From Ascochyta rabiei (Eukaryota > Ascomycota > Dothideomycetes > Pleosporales > Didymellaceae): 64,000 nucleotides of DNA. The DNA lies in contig NC_082423.1 in the NCBI RefSeq assembly GCF_004011695.2, positions 248,001-312,000 on the forward strand. The letters run 5' to 3'. Shown here in pieces: positions 48,948 through 61,143 of the stretch (its first letter is position 1; each line of letters opens with the position of its first letter). A model generated the notes under the pieces. It did no database searches. It was not told where the DNA came from and was given only the letters and a program-made list of their open reading frames with translations. Made by a program: the position numbers and the translations under genes.

Positions 48948-49548
48948 GTTGTCACAGTAGTGTGCAGCAATGCAGCTGCGAGTCGAGCATCAAAGCAATT
49001 GGCATACGTAGGGCAGCGACGAGGACAGCGTTAGGGCATGACAGAATGAAGAATCGTGAAGGTCCACAGCGACACGCAAGGCGGTACATCAGGCAAAGCT
49101 TCTGCGGTGTTGAAAATGGGCTACGATGGGCGCCTGAACTGGAAGAGTGCGCCAAGTGGCTGCAATCTCAGACCAAATTCCTAGAGGCTAGCGCCATCGC
49201 AAGTCAGCTAGCTTCCTTCGCGACAGGTCGTCACAAATAGCAGCAGGAGATGAGAACACATGATGGGACTCAGAAGTACCTTGTCGGGCTGGGCTGTATG
49301 TTGCGTGGCTGTGTTGCCAAGCTTACTGGTGAATTTCCATCTAACGGACTCCGAGGGTTTCCTCACACCATGTTTGACCCCTAGCCCAGCGTTCTCTTTC
49401 CACGTTGGCAGTGGTAGGCCACTCCAAGATTGTGGATCTATCGTAAGCCTTGTGTTATATGGACGGCTTTCGTGAGCATCCTGTGCTTGCGTGTCTTCGT
49501 CTGCGCGTGGATGACTATATCCTGATCTATGTTCTGTCCTTGTAACTC
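48948..49548. other. Intergenic stretch upstream of the membrane-protein gene
   Basis: It should hold the promoter of the - strand membrane-protein gene and the 3' UTR of the hypothetical gene. Short frames on both strands show no recognisable domain. Confidence 0.5.
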
Positions 49549-50103
49549 TCATCGAATGCCATCTTCCCATCTGCCCACACCACTGCCCCTTTTCCTCGCT
49601 CCGTCCTCCTGGCTAGGAGTGAACAACTCTGCACTCAACACGAGAACAGCAGGCACAACCGCTAGCGCATCAATTGTTCCACTGTGCGTTCGTTTGCTCT
49701 GGTGATTGGGATTCATCATCGCGGCGATCTCCTTGTTCTTCACCTCCTTCTTTATCCTCGGCCACTCTTCGCTCGGGCTGCCCGAGGATAATATGGACGA
49801 GCTTCTACGGCGGAATGGCGAGAGTGACGAGAGCGAGACTGCTCGCGACCGCGACTTCGGTGGCGGTGACAGAGATGATTGGGCTTGCTTCGGTGGTGTT
49901 GGGATGGCTGGGAGTGGTATGTTGATCTCGGTGTAGAGTGGGCTTTCTTCCTCGTCTGTGTTTGGCGTTGAAAATGGTGCGACGAAAGGCGAAAATTTAG
50001 GCGCAGCATTCGGTGTTGGGATAGCAGAGGTTGAAGAATCAAAATCGCAAAACGGGTCGACGTGTGAGACCACGACTTCGCAACATACATTCCCGGTATC
50101 CAT
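49549..50103 (-). CDS. Hypothetical protein, 184 residues, proline/serine-rich
   Basis: A single open frame of 184 codons with fungal-like composition. The N-terminal two-thirds are rich in Pro, Ser and Thr (for example LPAIPTPPKQAQSSLSPPP). They are followed by an Arg/Ser patch (SPFRRRSSS), a charged segment EEWPRIKKEVKNKE and a mildly hydrophobic run, IDALAVVPAVLVLSAEL. It may be a disordered regulatory or adaptor protein, but I recognise no domain. Intron signals could not be excluded. It lies between the membrane-protein gene and isocitrate lyase on the same strand. Confidence 0.5.
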   Translation of the reverse strand: MDTGNVCCEVVVSHVDPFCDFDSSTSAIPTPNAAPKFSPFVAPFSTPNTDEEESPLYTEINIPLPAIPTPPKQAQSSLSPPPKSRSRAVSLSSLSPFRRRSSSILSSGSPSEEWPRIKKEVKNKEIAAMMNPNHQSKRTHSGTIDALAVVPAVLVLSAELFTPSQEDGARKRGSGVGRWEDGIR

Positions 50104-50920
50104 GGCTTCGAGGTAGGCGTCGTATCGATTGATGTTTGATGGTCAGTCTCGCGGTGTTACTTTGGGTTCGATATGCTTCTTGCGCAGATCAGAACACAGC
50201 CACGTCAGGCGTCCTTTGTGTAGATTGGCAGCGCGAATCTAAGCAACCGCGCAGCAGAAAGTTGGATTAAGTGCAGATTTTGAAGCAAAATGTCCAAAAT
50301 TTCTAATTATCTTCACTGATCGACGTCGCGTCTGGCAAGCTCCTCGTTTTTCGTACACGTATCCGGGCGTTGTCTGGGACTGAAAGCTTGGTGGAGAGCA
50401 GGACACGACAATGCGACCGGGCACATCGCGCCTTCATATAACTTCAGATCCTTTGTCTGTTCAGCTGACCGTCATCTCAGACAGCCACCACCGCTCACTC
50501 AGCCCCGAACTGCAGTAAGCCGAAGCCGCAATTTCGGTTGCCGCACTGCCGGATCTGACGATACATCCAGTGGGGCGCAGCATCCACTGTTGCGAGATGA
50601 CATGGGGCCGAACGGGACAGGGTTGTCTTGAAGCGGTTGCCTAAGTGCCAGGCTAAATTCGTGGGCACATGTCCACGAGTTAGAGATGGGTAGGTTGATG
50701 CCGCAGGAGGAAAGACGGAAGACACTTTGTGGAGTGAGGGACTGCAAGTGGGGCTACCCTTAGATACAATCGAGCACACAATGATCGTCGTCTGAACACA
50801 CAACGCTGTGGGCACACGTTGCTGCCATAATGCATGGTTTACATGAGAGTACAGATTGTGCACGAGTTGGTTGGGACGCCATTGATGTTCATGCTACAAT
50901 AATTACATTCCTCGACACAC
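50104..50920. other. Intergenic stretch downstream of isocitrate lyase
   Basis: No convincing gene. It should contain the 3' UTR of isocitrate lyase and the promoter of the hypothetical gene at 50103. Confidence 0.5.
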
Positions 50921-52681
50921 CTACTTGAACTGGTCTTCTGTGACACCTTTGCCCATCGCCGCGGTCGAGCTGACACCGCCGGACACCATCTTCAGCATGT
51001 TGTCGACATAGTTGGCACCACTCCATTTCTGATGGGTGAGAACATCCACCTTGTTCTCCGCCTCCGGCTCCTGGATGATCTCGCCGTAAGCGCGCATACC
51101 CTGCTTGGCGTACGCTTTAGAGAAGGTGTCGGCCATGAGAGCGGTCTGGTGCAGACCAGCAAGCGTGATAAATTGCCAACAGTAGCCAAGAGCTGCGAGA
51201 CGCTTGATGTAAGTCTCTTGCTCGTCGCGAGGCATCGCACTCTTCCAGTTGAAAGAAGGCGAAAGGTTGTATGCGAGTCTATGCGATGGTCAGTAGAAAA
51301 CGAAACACAAGTTGTGGGAAGAACGCACTTCTGCTCCGGCCAGACAGCGTGAACGCCATCAGCAAACTCCTTCGCTTGAGCAAAGTCAGGTAGTTTTGAC
51401 TCCATCCAGATAAGATCGCAGTATGGCGCGTAGGCGATCGCGCGGTTAATTGCGGTTTGACATCCGCCCTGGTATCTGTAGTAACCCTCACGTGTCCGTG
51501 CAGCCTCCCAATTGAAGAAAATATCGACACCTGTCAGTCCCTTGGCGATAGCACGTGCCTCGGGGTTGCTTTTCCCTTGGGTCTGCTCGTTGAACTGAGC
51601 AATGAGCTCTCGCTTGTTGACGTGAACCCCAGCATTAATCGTGTCTGCCACAGCCTCGTGGAAAAGCTTCAAGTGGGCTTCCTTGGTCCATGCATCCTCA
51701 ATCGCCTGTAACTCATCGCCGCTCTTTCCAGCTTGCTCCGCAGCATACATGAGTTCGCTAAGAGGCTGGAGGGCTGGGTTCGTTACACCCAAGATGTAGT
51801 GATGATCGCGGGGATCGATAGTTGATGTAATGAGCGTAGCAGCTTCTGAGTCGGTACGAGCAACAGCGAGAAGGTCGCTACCCATGATATCGGCTTGCGC
51901 GCGAATAGCGACCAGGCGGTTGATGTGCTCGCTGATCGGTACCAAAACCTTTCCTGCCATGTGTCCACACTTCTTTGTTCCTGGCGCCTGATCCTCGATA
52001 TGAATGCCGGCAGCACCTTTTTCAACAAACAACTTCGTAAGCTTCATGATAGCCGTCAGTCCACCATGCCCAGTATCCGCGTCAGCGATGATAGGTCGGA
52101 GGTAGTCGACGTTGGCGAGCTTCGCACGGTCGGCTTTTGGTGTAGTGACACGCTCTTCTCGCTGCTTGCGATCGTGGAACACTTGTGCCATGAATAAGTG
52201 TCCGACTTTGTTAGGGACGGTCGTCTACAATCATATTAGTCTTGGGCGATAGAAAATGCGTGCAAGACTTACATAAGGGTAATCTGCCAGGTCGGGTCCA
52301 GGCTCGTCGGTCGATGATGCTGTCGAAGAACACTGCCACCCGGAAACGTACACTGTGTCCAGGTACTTCGCCATCTGTGTAACCATCACCGGATCAAGAC
52401 ACCCATATGTATAGCTGACATCTTTGTTCTGCAGATAGTTAGTCGACAGATGTGTGGTCGACACAATCTCAACATACCTTGAAGCGATCCTCGACAGTCT
52501 TCCACAACTTCTTTGACAGGGTGTTTCCTGGATACTGGATCCTTAGAGTTCCGCGCTTTGCAACGATCTGCTCGGCGGTGAACGGTCTCTTTGTATACCT
52601 CCATCTGGAGTCAGTCCACCACTGCTTGACCTCCTCAACTTCTTTCTGATACTGCGCTTCCTCGGCGTCAGCGTGAGACAT
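50921..52681 (-). CDS. icl1: Isocitrate lyase, glyoxylate cycle (4 exons)
   Basis: Exons on the - strand are 52681-52478, 52428-52273, 52224-51329 and 51278-50921 (introns 49, 48 and 50 bp), giving 537 residues, the usual fungal length. The enzyme splits isocitrate into succinate and glyoxylate, allowing growth on acetate and fatty acids. The catalytic motif KKCGH is at 204-208, with nucleophile Cys206. The Mg/substrate region [11 protein letters not shown] is at about 165-175, and [22 protein letters not shown] and [13 protein letters not shown] follow. All catalytic motifs are present. The C terminus is DQFK, so no standard peroxisomal PTS1 (SKL-like) is visible; fungal isocitrate lyases are often glyoxysomal but import does not always need PTS1. 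The family is typically induced by acetate and repressed by glucose; I did not identify the binding sites. Start at 52681 gives [10 protein letters not shown]; an in-frame upstream ATG at 52819 is less likely. Confidence 0.97.
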
Positions 52682-53697
52682 GACAGCGATATTTGATGGG
52701 TATCGATAGCAGTTTAGGGTGTCAAGAAGTAGGTGAGTTTTATGCCTCGCTTTGGGCAAAGGGAAGCAGTGGAAGGTAATTTGAAAGCCTTTCGAATCGG
52801 TGAGAGATAATGATGACACTTCCGCGAGTTTAAGCGTTTCAACAACCGGGCAGCCAAGTCCCTTAAGTAGAACCGCGGATCGCGCCAGCTACCCCAGAGC
52901 CAAGTTAGCACGTTCACGCATTCCAGTCAGAGAACTCGGGAGAGTCCGGCTGAAGGTACCATTGGGCCGACCGCTGAGCCCGAGGAAGCTGGCATGGTGA
53001 ATCAGCGGCCTGCACGAGCTGCTAACGCTGGAGTGCTGCAGGTAATTCCCTCGGCCCAAGGGGAAACCACGCGACTGAATGTGTGACTGGTGCAGATCCG
53101 GTGGGTGAGGGGACCATCGGACAAGAGCTTTGACAAGGATGACGTTACGTGCCAATTGCTTGGACTGGGTTTCAGCTTGGGCAAAGCACTGCAGTTTGCT
53201 CACTTGCGACTTCTCACCTCGCTGATACTCATACAAAGCTGACAGTGTTCGTGGCACGCGACCTGCGTACGGCTTCACATGTCGAAACGTGTGCGCTCTT
53301 GGACGAACTGTATGACATGTGAATGTGCATTTCAACCCCAGATTTCGCGCTCGGGTGCACTAGGCCGGAAAAGACATCCCCGCATAACCTCGGCTGTCGC
53401 AATCAGAATGGATGGCCAGAACGTTTCGACAGATGCATCATGATGAACGCATATGGGATTTGAGATTGAAGAAAACGGCCACAGACCAGTCTTGGAGTGG
53501 CGAGGTTTGTGAAGTACGTACAGCCTCAGTAACCGTATATCCTGACGAGCAATTGCTGCACAGCTATCAATTTGACATCTCAACTTCTGTGCGTTGAGAA
53601 ATCAGTTCTCACCCGTCTGTTAACCTCGTCATCCTCACATCAATTGAATTTCTTTTTGACAGCGTTGCCTTTGCCCTATTACGTGTATTAGATTACA
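52682..53697. other. Intergenic stretch: isocitrate lyase promoter region
   Basis: About 1 kb between the isocitrate lyase ATG and the stop of the next - strand gene. No frame with a recognisable domain. It should hold the isocitrate lyase promoter and the DUF1365 gene's 3' UTR. Confidence 0.5.
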
Positions 53698-55805
53698 TCA
53701 ACGATAGCCCTTTAGCAGCCCATACGAGTGGCTCGCAATCGCTGCCGAAATACCTCTCGACAGCGGCCACCGTTCCCCCTCGAGCAAGGCATGCGGGGCA
53801 GATCCACTCGAGCACGACACTTGCCTTGCAGCATGATAGCAGAGCAGTGCCCTCAAGATGGAGTCAGCCAAGCTGATAACTTGGGGAAAGCCCAAGCAAA
53901 ATCGCTGAGCTAAGAACAGCTTAACGAGTATCCTCCGGTATTCGCCAGCATACTTTTGCTCACGCTGACTTCTAACAAAGAGGTCCATTTCCGAAAACCC
54001 TATACCGCGGATATCTTCAAGACGAAAGTCGGGGTGTTTCGGAGTCGCATTGTATGCAGGTTCGGCCGGGGCACAACGTAGCTTCTTGAGCAATGACCAA
54101 TTCAAGCTATTCAGAAGGTCGCGGCTGTGGTGGACAAAGCTCCTTGATGACTCTGATATGGACTGGCCGAGTAGTTGCGTAAGCAGCTCTGGGCGAGATA
54201 CCCAGCATGTCCGGTTCTTGTCGTCTGTGAAAATGCATTCATGATCAAATGCCTCCAGTGTGGAAGCGTAGTGGACGAAACGCGAGTAGAATTCAGGGGT
54301 CAGAACGCGGATCTCGAACTCCTTGACTGCCTGTCCTCTAGCGGAGCGAGTAATATCGATCGTTTGTTTTGGTGAGTCAGGAATTGTAGTGTGGAATATG
54401 ATACGGAAGTCGTCCTGAGCTGCGTTGACGAGCCCACTGAGGTAATTGTAAAATATTCCATGAAGGGTTCTGCAAAGCTTAGTGACTCACAAATCAAGAT
54501 TTCTAGTTTTCGGGCTTACATCTCTGATGAAGTTGGTAGTCGACCCAGGCTGGGTGTGAGTACCTCTGGCCGGAACCACACATGTAGACCTCGTTTGTAG
54601 AACAGGTTGAAAGCTTCCTTCAGGATTCGTGGAAAAGTCACTAGGCCTACCCCCCACCAAGACATTATGAACCAAGATGCACCCAACAAGCCAAGCTCTT
54701 CGGGATCGAGCGGGTTTCCGACACAATTCAAGCGCGCTACGACCTTTGCATGGTCTTTCGAGGACTTCAATGTAATGGTATTGTCGATCATAGGAGTGTC
54801 GTAGCCTGCGTAGGGAAATGGGTTCTGGGCCCTGAGCGCATACGAGCCTTTGCGGGAATTGAACGGCGAGACGTGGAAGTCTTTTACCCAGAGATCGGTG
54901 AACCGCGTTTTCGAGCCGATAGGTACTTCTTGCCCATCGTCTTCCTCATGTGTAGATCCTGGCGTCCGAGGAGGGTTGGATGTGCTCGTGCCGTTCAGCA
55001 GATAGATGCGGCGCTCTCCGAACGTGTTGTTGACTTCGAGAATCATCTTTTTGAGTTGCTGTTCTCGGTTATAGATGTACCAGAATGATACAGGATTGAA
55101 GGAGTATCCGAAAAAGCGCGGGGCGGTTACCAAATAGGCGTATGACCAGTCGGCATCCTCGATGTTCTGGTCCCTCATGAAGGTCTGTAATTTTCCATAG
55201 AACCCAAGTTTCCTGTTGCCTCTGGTGAGGTAATCAGCTGCCCTTACACGTAACCACCAACTTCCTAGCTCTTGGTCTGTCCCGGTCGCAACATCGCGTC
55301 CGTCGGCATTCACACCACCAGGAATGACCGGAAATCCACATTGAAGATACGAGTACTCAAATGCGTGACGCTTGGGGAACATCCGTGCATGTTTCGTTTC
55401 GCATGGAAATATTCTGGCCTTGGGATATTCCAAAGTCCATTTTGTAACATCCTCGGGCAGCTTGTTCAAGTCCGTGTCGTTGCCAGATTTGCATCGTGAT
55501 CTTAATCCCCGGATAGCGACTGGGACTATGAGGAGAGCAAGGACCACCAAAGAAGACCCCGCCGTTACGCCAGATGCGTCCCAGCTCTTTTGGAGGAGAC
55601 TTTTCAATTGTTCTCTCGCTAACCAGGCAGTAACAATACCAAAGACCCAGCAATCAGTGGTTAGTTGGCGGTCTCCAAAGGACCTTCGAACACCTGCACC
55701 GAGCGCCCACGTGGCGAAAGAGGCAAACATCATCGTGTCACACTCGTAGGCACAACTGAAGCTGGAGTGGAATGGTTTTTCAAACGAGAAGGCCGTATAG
55801 GCCAC
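53698..55805 (-). CDS. DUF1365-family protein (2 exons)
   Basis: Exons on the - strand are 55805-54520 and 54469-53698, with a 50 bp intron (GTAAGC..GCAG), giving 685 residues. The DUF1365 pattern is clear: RIFPCETKHARMFPKRHAFEYSY, then FFGYSFNPVSFWYIYN, LEVNNTFGERRIYLL, KDFHVSPFN, and GLHVWFRPEV before the intron. After it come FEIRVLTPEFYSRFVHYA and SRPELLTQLL, which are typical of the fungal C-terminal half. A hydrophobic segment near 75-92 may anchor the protein. The biochemical function of DUF1365 proteins is not settled; in bacteria they often sit beside cyclopropane-fatty-acid synthase-like and FAD oxidase genes, but neither is seen here. Without splicing the frame would stop a few codons after PTSSEM, so the intron decides the length. 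The start is uncertain; a Met about 24 residues in (MMFASFA) is an alternative. Confidence 0.87.
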
Positions 55806-56674
55806 GAGACACTATGCGCGATATAATTTTGAGATTGTTGCTACAGCGAAGACCGAAAAGCTCTCGAGACATTCATCTAGCCTTGACACGCGCTAAGCCG
55901 CATTTTCACAGTCGATATGCAGGGTCGATCCTGCGGTCGCCTCACAACTCCTGCCGTGGGATTGCAGCCCCGGAAACAGACTGCGGTTCCTCTTTGAGCG
56001 TTCGTCGCTCCAAGTGGAGTCTACGCGGACGGTTTGCATTCCGAACCACAGATGCCGATGTTGCCGCAGGTCGGCGAGCCAGCCGTCATTCGAAAGCAAC
56101 CATTTTCAACGTGCGACTAGCGAATCATATGTGTTAGAAAAGGCAATAAGCCCCATCAAAGTTTACCTCAGCCACACCGGGGCGCGCCAACTTTCCCAGC
56201 TCCGTGACTTTTAACATGCACTTCTAGTCTCTGGCGATAAAGTCTAGAGCAGTCGGATGCTACACATGCTTGTTACGCACGCGAGCCACGCATAAACGGC
56301 AGTCGGGTGGTCTCCACTTCGCCGAAGCAACAAGCAGTAGTCGGCGATTGATCCGAATGATCAGCGAGGATTTGAAATGATCCTGTGAACAGGATTCCAT
56401 TTCTTTACTAAACTAATCGCGACGGCCACACAAACCATCGAATAATGCTCAAGGTCACTCCGACAATATACACGTTGAGCTTTGGGCTCCCCCGACCGTG
56501 TTGTTATTCATCGTCACTAACGTGGTGCGTCGCAGCGTGATGCAGGTATAGAAAAGGTCCATCTTCTTGACTGATCACTGTAGTCACCAGGCGAGCTCGA
56601 TTGTGTCAAAGTCCGTAAATGATACCTAGAAAAGCTTTCGAACGGCACAACGCCCAGCAGCGTCACGTTGTTGA
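55806..56674. other. Intergenic stretch upstream of the DUF1365 gene
   Basis: No recognisable gene. It lies between the DUF1365 start (-) and the DTD stop (-). Confidence 0.5.
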
Positions 56675-57345
56675 CTAATGTTTCGTATTGACAGCTACGT
56701 TAGCTTGAGCATTGTCGCTAATTGCCTTCGGTGGGGTCGTATCGATTTGTATGGTCACCTGGCCCAGATGTCAGTGTTTGGTCACACGCAAGGAATTTTG
56801 TCTTAAAAATCACTTACCGGCCCATCATTGATAAGTGCAACATCCATCATCGCAGCAAAGACGCCATTCTTGACCTTGTCATGGCCGAACTGGTCCTGCA
56901 CCTGGTTGAAGAAATGCTGATACAAAGTCCTGGCCTTGTCTCCACTCGCAGACTGATGGAAGTCTGGCTTATTGCCCTTTTTCGTAGTAGCAAGCAATGT
57001 GAATTGAGAGACTGTGCTACCTTAGTTGAGTGGGACCCGATCTCACAATCTGTGCGTACCACATAGAATTTCTCCGTCGATCTCTTTCACGTTGAGCTTC
57101 CAACGCCCGACAGGGTCTGTTGAGTTATCGTCCCATAGCTTGGTCTTTAAGATTTTGGAAGCCATGGATTCTACGTCCTTTTCTGTATCATCTTTCGATA
57201 CGGCGGCCAACACCAATATGCCTTTCCCAATTGATGAAATGAGTTGGCCATCGACAGTGACGGATGCTGATTTGACTCTCTGTAGCACAGCTGTGCAAAA
57301 TCAATGGCTAGGTCCTGATTGGCTTGCAGTAGACGTACTCCTCAT
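56675..57345 (-). CDS. DTD1: D-aminoacyl-tRNA deacylase (DTD) with a 7-nt first exon (4 exons)
   Basis: Exons on the - strand are 57345-57339, 57290-57060, 57011-56818 and 56758-56675 (introns 48, 48 and 59 bp), giving 171 residues. The enzyme removes D-amino acids (and Gly from mischarged tRNAs) from tRNA, as translation proofreading. Family motifs visible: LQRVKSASVTVDG at the start, SIGKGILVLAAVSKDD, the conserved VSQFTLLA (SQFTL motif), KGNKPDFHQSA, and NDGPV followed by TIQID, which corresponds to the conserved NGPVT region. The start needs a 7-nt exon (ATG AGG A) spliced to CT GTG CTA, which yields MRTVLQRV, a standard DTD N-terminus. Without it the protein would begin inside the conserved strand at MLQRV. 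It is divergent from the NOT3/5 gene, with 411 bp between the start codons. Confidence 0.93.
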
Positions 57346-57756
57346 GATGGTGGGGTAGCTTTTTGTTGTCCAAGACGCGAAGGAAGAAAAGACCAGAACT
57401 TGAGGATGTGTTTATTAGAAAGAGACAGAATCACACATAAGAAAGGCACGAGTTTGAACACCTTCGGTATGCTTGCTCCGACGACGTTGGATCTGACCAA
57501 ACGCGTGGACGCGGTGCCGGGGGGGGGGGGCGCTATGCCTGCTTAGCAAAGAATCCTTGGCGCGCTACCTCACTTGTGGACGCATTCGACCTTCACGCTC
57601 GCCAACGCCGACATCTGGACAAACACTCCCTAGCCATTGCGACTGCTCAAACGCCCCCGCGATCGCCTCCGACGTTACCATCTCACAGTCTCCGCACGAA
57701 TCACACACAGCGCACCCCGTCACACGCAGGCCCTCGCGCGAGGCTACGCAAACACA
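57346..57756. promoter_or_regulatory. Shared divergent promoter region of DTD1 and NOT3/5, with a G12 run
   Basis: The 411 bp between two divergent start codons must contain both promoters. A run of twelve G lies at 57519-57530. No TATA box is obvious. The right half is pyrimidine-rich on the + strand before the NOT3/5 ATG. Confidence 0.6.
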
Positions 57757-59755
57757 ATGGCAGCTCGCAAGCTCCAACAGGAGATTGACAAATGTTTCAA
57801 GAAGGTCGCGGAAGGCGTTGCGACCTTCGAGAGCATATACGACAAAATTATACAGACGTCAAACCCTTCGCAGAAAGAGAAGCTGGAGGACCAGCTGAAG
57901 AAGGAGATCAAGAAGTTGCAACGGTCGCGCGACCAGATCAAGACATGGGCCGCTATGAGCGAAATCAAGGACAAGAAGCCGCTGCTAGAACACAGGAAGC
58001 TGATTGAGACAGTAGGCGGCTGCCAATCGTGGAAGACGGTTTCATGCTAACACTGCACAGCAAATGGAGCGGTTCAAGGCCGTCGAGAAGGAAATGAAGA
58101 CAAAAGCTTACTCGAAAGAAGGGCTGTCGCTAGCATCCAAAATCGATCCAAAAGACCGAGAACGAATGGAGATGGTCGAGTTCCTGCAGCATATGAACGA
58201 AGAGCTGGAACAGCAAGTGGAGAAGATTGAGGCTGACGTAGAGATAATGCATGCAAGCATGAAGAAGGGCAAGAAGTCGGACAACTCAAAGGCGGAGCGC
58301 ATAGCGGAACTTGAGGACGCATCGGAACGACACAAATGGCATCAGGGCAAGCTGGACTTGCTGCAACGAGCGCTGGAGAACAGCAACGTCGACACAGAAC
58401 AGGTCAAGGAGATTGAAGACAGCATCAAGTACTACGTCGAAGAGAACCAGAGCCCTGATTTCATGGAAGACGACACAATATACGATGACTTCAACCTTGA
58501 CGAAGAGGAAGCCATCTATGGCATGGGCAACGAGGCAGATCGCGTCTCTTCACAAGACACACAATCAATTACGGAAGAACCAGAAGCAGAATCTCGACCG
58601 GCGGTGACGAAGGCAAAATCCAGCGAAGCAGCAGGCGGACGACGGTCCTCGACACAGCTGAAGTCGCCTCTACCTGTACTGGCGACATTACATACACCGT
58701 TACCAGGCGCGTCAAATACAGCAACAAGCTCTATGAAGCCAGCACCGATACCAACACGGACGCCAGGCGAACCGCTAAAATACGCATCGGCAGCCGCAGC
58801 CGCGGCAGCGAGCGACAAGAATGGTGTAGGAATCGCCCCTCTACCGCCACCACCAGGGTTGGTCTCGGGGCTAGCCCCTGGACGCTCGAGTGCTACTGCC
58901 TCGCCAGCAATATCGAGTGTGCAACCGGCAGCACGCGTACAACCGCCTGCCGAGGCGCCAGCACAATCACAGCCGTCCAAGTCACCAGCGGCCACACCAA
59001 GCACGCCGGCCACACCAGCCGCAGAGAAGCAAGATCTGTCACGTCCAGCGTCGACTGAAGACACCAAAGCGGCAAGCAGGAACAAGACATCAGCACCAGA
59101 GCCGGCTGAGGAAGAAGAGTCGCAAACAACAACAACACCGCCTCTCACCAATGGTGAATCACATGCCGACGATGAGGAAGAGGAATCTGTGTACCATCTA
59201 CCATCAAGCTTGCAGGATCTGCTCGACTCATTCGAGGCTACCAAAAACGATATCAGTGCGTCTGCGACGAAACCTCCTAACGAGCGCATGCTCGTAGCGT
59301 CGATGGCGACCGCACCAGACTCCGCAGATACTGAGGCACCGCGCCATTACCGCCCTCAAAATCCGTATCCTTTCACGCCCTCACACTACCCACAGGAACC
59401 GCTGGCGATATTTGACGACCCTCGCCTCTATTCTCGCATTGAGACAGATGCACTTTTCTACGCCTTTTACTACCGCCAGAACACATACCAGCAGTATCTT
59501 GCAGCCAAGGCGCTGAAGTCGCAGAGTTGGAGGTTTCACAAGCAGTATCAGACATGGTTCCAGCGCCATGAAGAGCCAAAGGCAATCACAGAAGATTACG
59601 AACAAGGGACGTATAGGTTCTTCGACTACGAGAGCACTTGGTAAGTCTGGGATAGCGTTCTCCACGCGTTTGTGCTTTTGCTGACATGCTTTAGGATGAA
59701 CCGGAGGAAGGCAGATTTCCGATTTGCCTACAAGTTTTTGGAAGATGATCTATGA
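57757..59755 (+). CDS. NOT3: CCR4-NOT complex subunit NOT3/NOT5 (3 exons)
   Basis: Exons are 57757-58011, 58061-59640 and 59695-59755 (introns 49 and 54 bp), giving 631 residues. The NOT3/5 N-terminal coiled-coil domain covers about 1-230: [20 protein letters not shown], then [16 protein letters not shown] and [18 protein letters not shown]. The middle is low-complexity (Pro/Ala/Ser/Thr/Glu-rich, about 210-460). The C-terminal NOT2/3/5 box runs from about 520 to the end: [40 protein letters not shown], and [14 protein letters not shown], ending in FLEDDL. The complex shortens mRNA poly(A) tails and represses translation in the cytoplasm, with roles in transcription. Length and architecture fit a single fungal NOT3/5 orthologue; the yeast Not3/Not5 split cannot be assigned. 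The last short exon is needed for the conserved end. Confidence 0.95.
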
Positions 59756-61143
59756 TCGCAAGTTTTTCTGACCTCTAGCAGACCATGATATGGATCATGG
59801 CGGTACCGTTCTGTATTGAGTATAAGTAGTTCCGGAATGGGTTCCAATGCGGAACATTTTGTTCGCTTCTCAACCATGAAGCTTTTTTGCACAATCTTCT
59901 CGTTGCATGCTGAATGCAATCGAATTTTTCCACGATATCAAATCAAGTATAATCAAGAAGACAACGAACCAGCGAGCTTTCTGTTTGCTGGGCGGTTGGT
60001 TTCCTACGCTACTCTAAGAATGTGGGAACACCAGAATTTTCATTCATGCAACTTTCAGACTATTCTAACATGCAATAGCTGTAGGCTTGTTAGAAGACTT
60101 CTGACAATTTTCATAAGAAGCTGCATGGCAGATGGTTGTCGCCAATATATGCTTAGACGGAAAGGTCTTGCCACGTCAGTCTTCACTTTTGTGCGTCAAG
60201 CTAAGCTTTACATGGCATCCATCGTCGTTTGCCGGCCGATACCAGAGACACCATGCGCAATACACGCGCACTCGCAGGTGCCTAAAGGAAGGCCTGCTCC
60301 AGCAAATGTTGTTCAGAGTGTTGGAACCATATGCTCAACTGGATGTCGTTTGCTCGAATATTCAAACTACCGCATATAAAGAGTTTAGCCTGTCTTTCGT
60401 CGGAAATAAGATTCGATACAAAGCCGAGACTAGATCCGCTTGCCCTGCCGCCTGCCCTGCAACGACCCCATTATTGGAGGCGACTTTCAGCCGTTACCAA
60501 CGTACAGCGTCACTCCCAGGAACAGCAAGATTGAAGAAGAAGCAAGCTTGCATGGGTTCTTGCTCAAATCACCTACGTGAACTCACCCGAGATCCCGATT
60601 CTACTTGCACCGCGTGACCGGCCAACCAGGGTTCAGCAGTATCTTGTGACAGACATCCCGTGACAGTTTTGTTACTGCTGTGCTGTGCGAAGGTCTTGAG
60701 TCCAGTCATAGCCGTGGAGCCCGTGATCCAGGGTAGCGCAAGGCTCGCAAACAAATCACATGCGGAAATTTTGTCGTCGAAAGGCTATGACGTGTGACGG
60801 GTTAAGCATTCGCTAGCGTCACATTCATTTGAATCAGGCAGCGCAACGACAGGAAGAGCCCTCTTCCATACACTGCGGCCTCATCGTTACTTCTCTATTT
60901 GTTCCCCATCAAAAATCATTGCCTTGCCACCGGCTGTGACTCATGTCGCATAATCCTCACATATATCAATACTCGACTGATCTCCCGTTACAATAGTCGC
61001 ACATACCTTGCCTGCGGACCCCCGCATTCGAACCGCCCAACCGCCAACCGCCACTTGCCAACGTGCACAAGGTGTGGCTCGCAAGCTTCTAGATTGCAGA
61101 ATCCCTCAAGGACCGCTTCGGTACCTGAACATAGTCATTCATC
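59756..61143. other. Intergenic stretch between NOT3/5 and the IFRD gene
   Basis: About 1.4 kb. A + strand frame from 59816 runs 187 codons, but its Cys/Phe/Arg-rich composition, its lack of any domain and its position directly after NOT3/5 speak for chance. The right end is the IFRD promoter. No RNA gene recognised. Confidence 0.5.

Noticed and set aside
58516..59289. 257-codon - strand frame opposite NOT3/5
   Set aside because: Antisense to the low-complexity middle of NOT3/5; no independent evidence.
59816..60379. 187-codon + strand frame after NOT3/5
   Set aside because: No domain and odd composition; it starts 60 bp after the NOT3/5 stop, probably in its 3' UTR.
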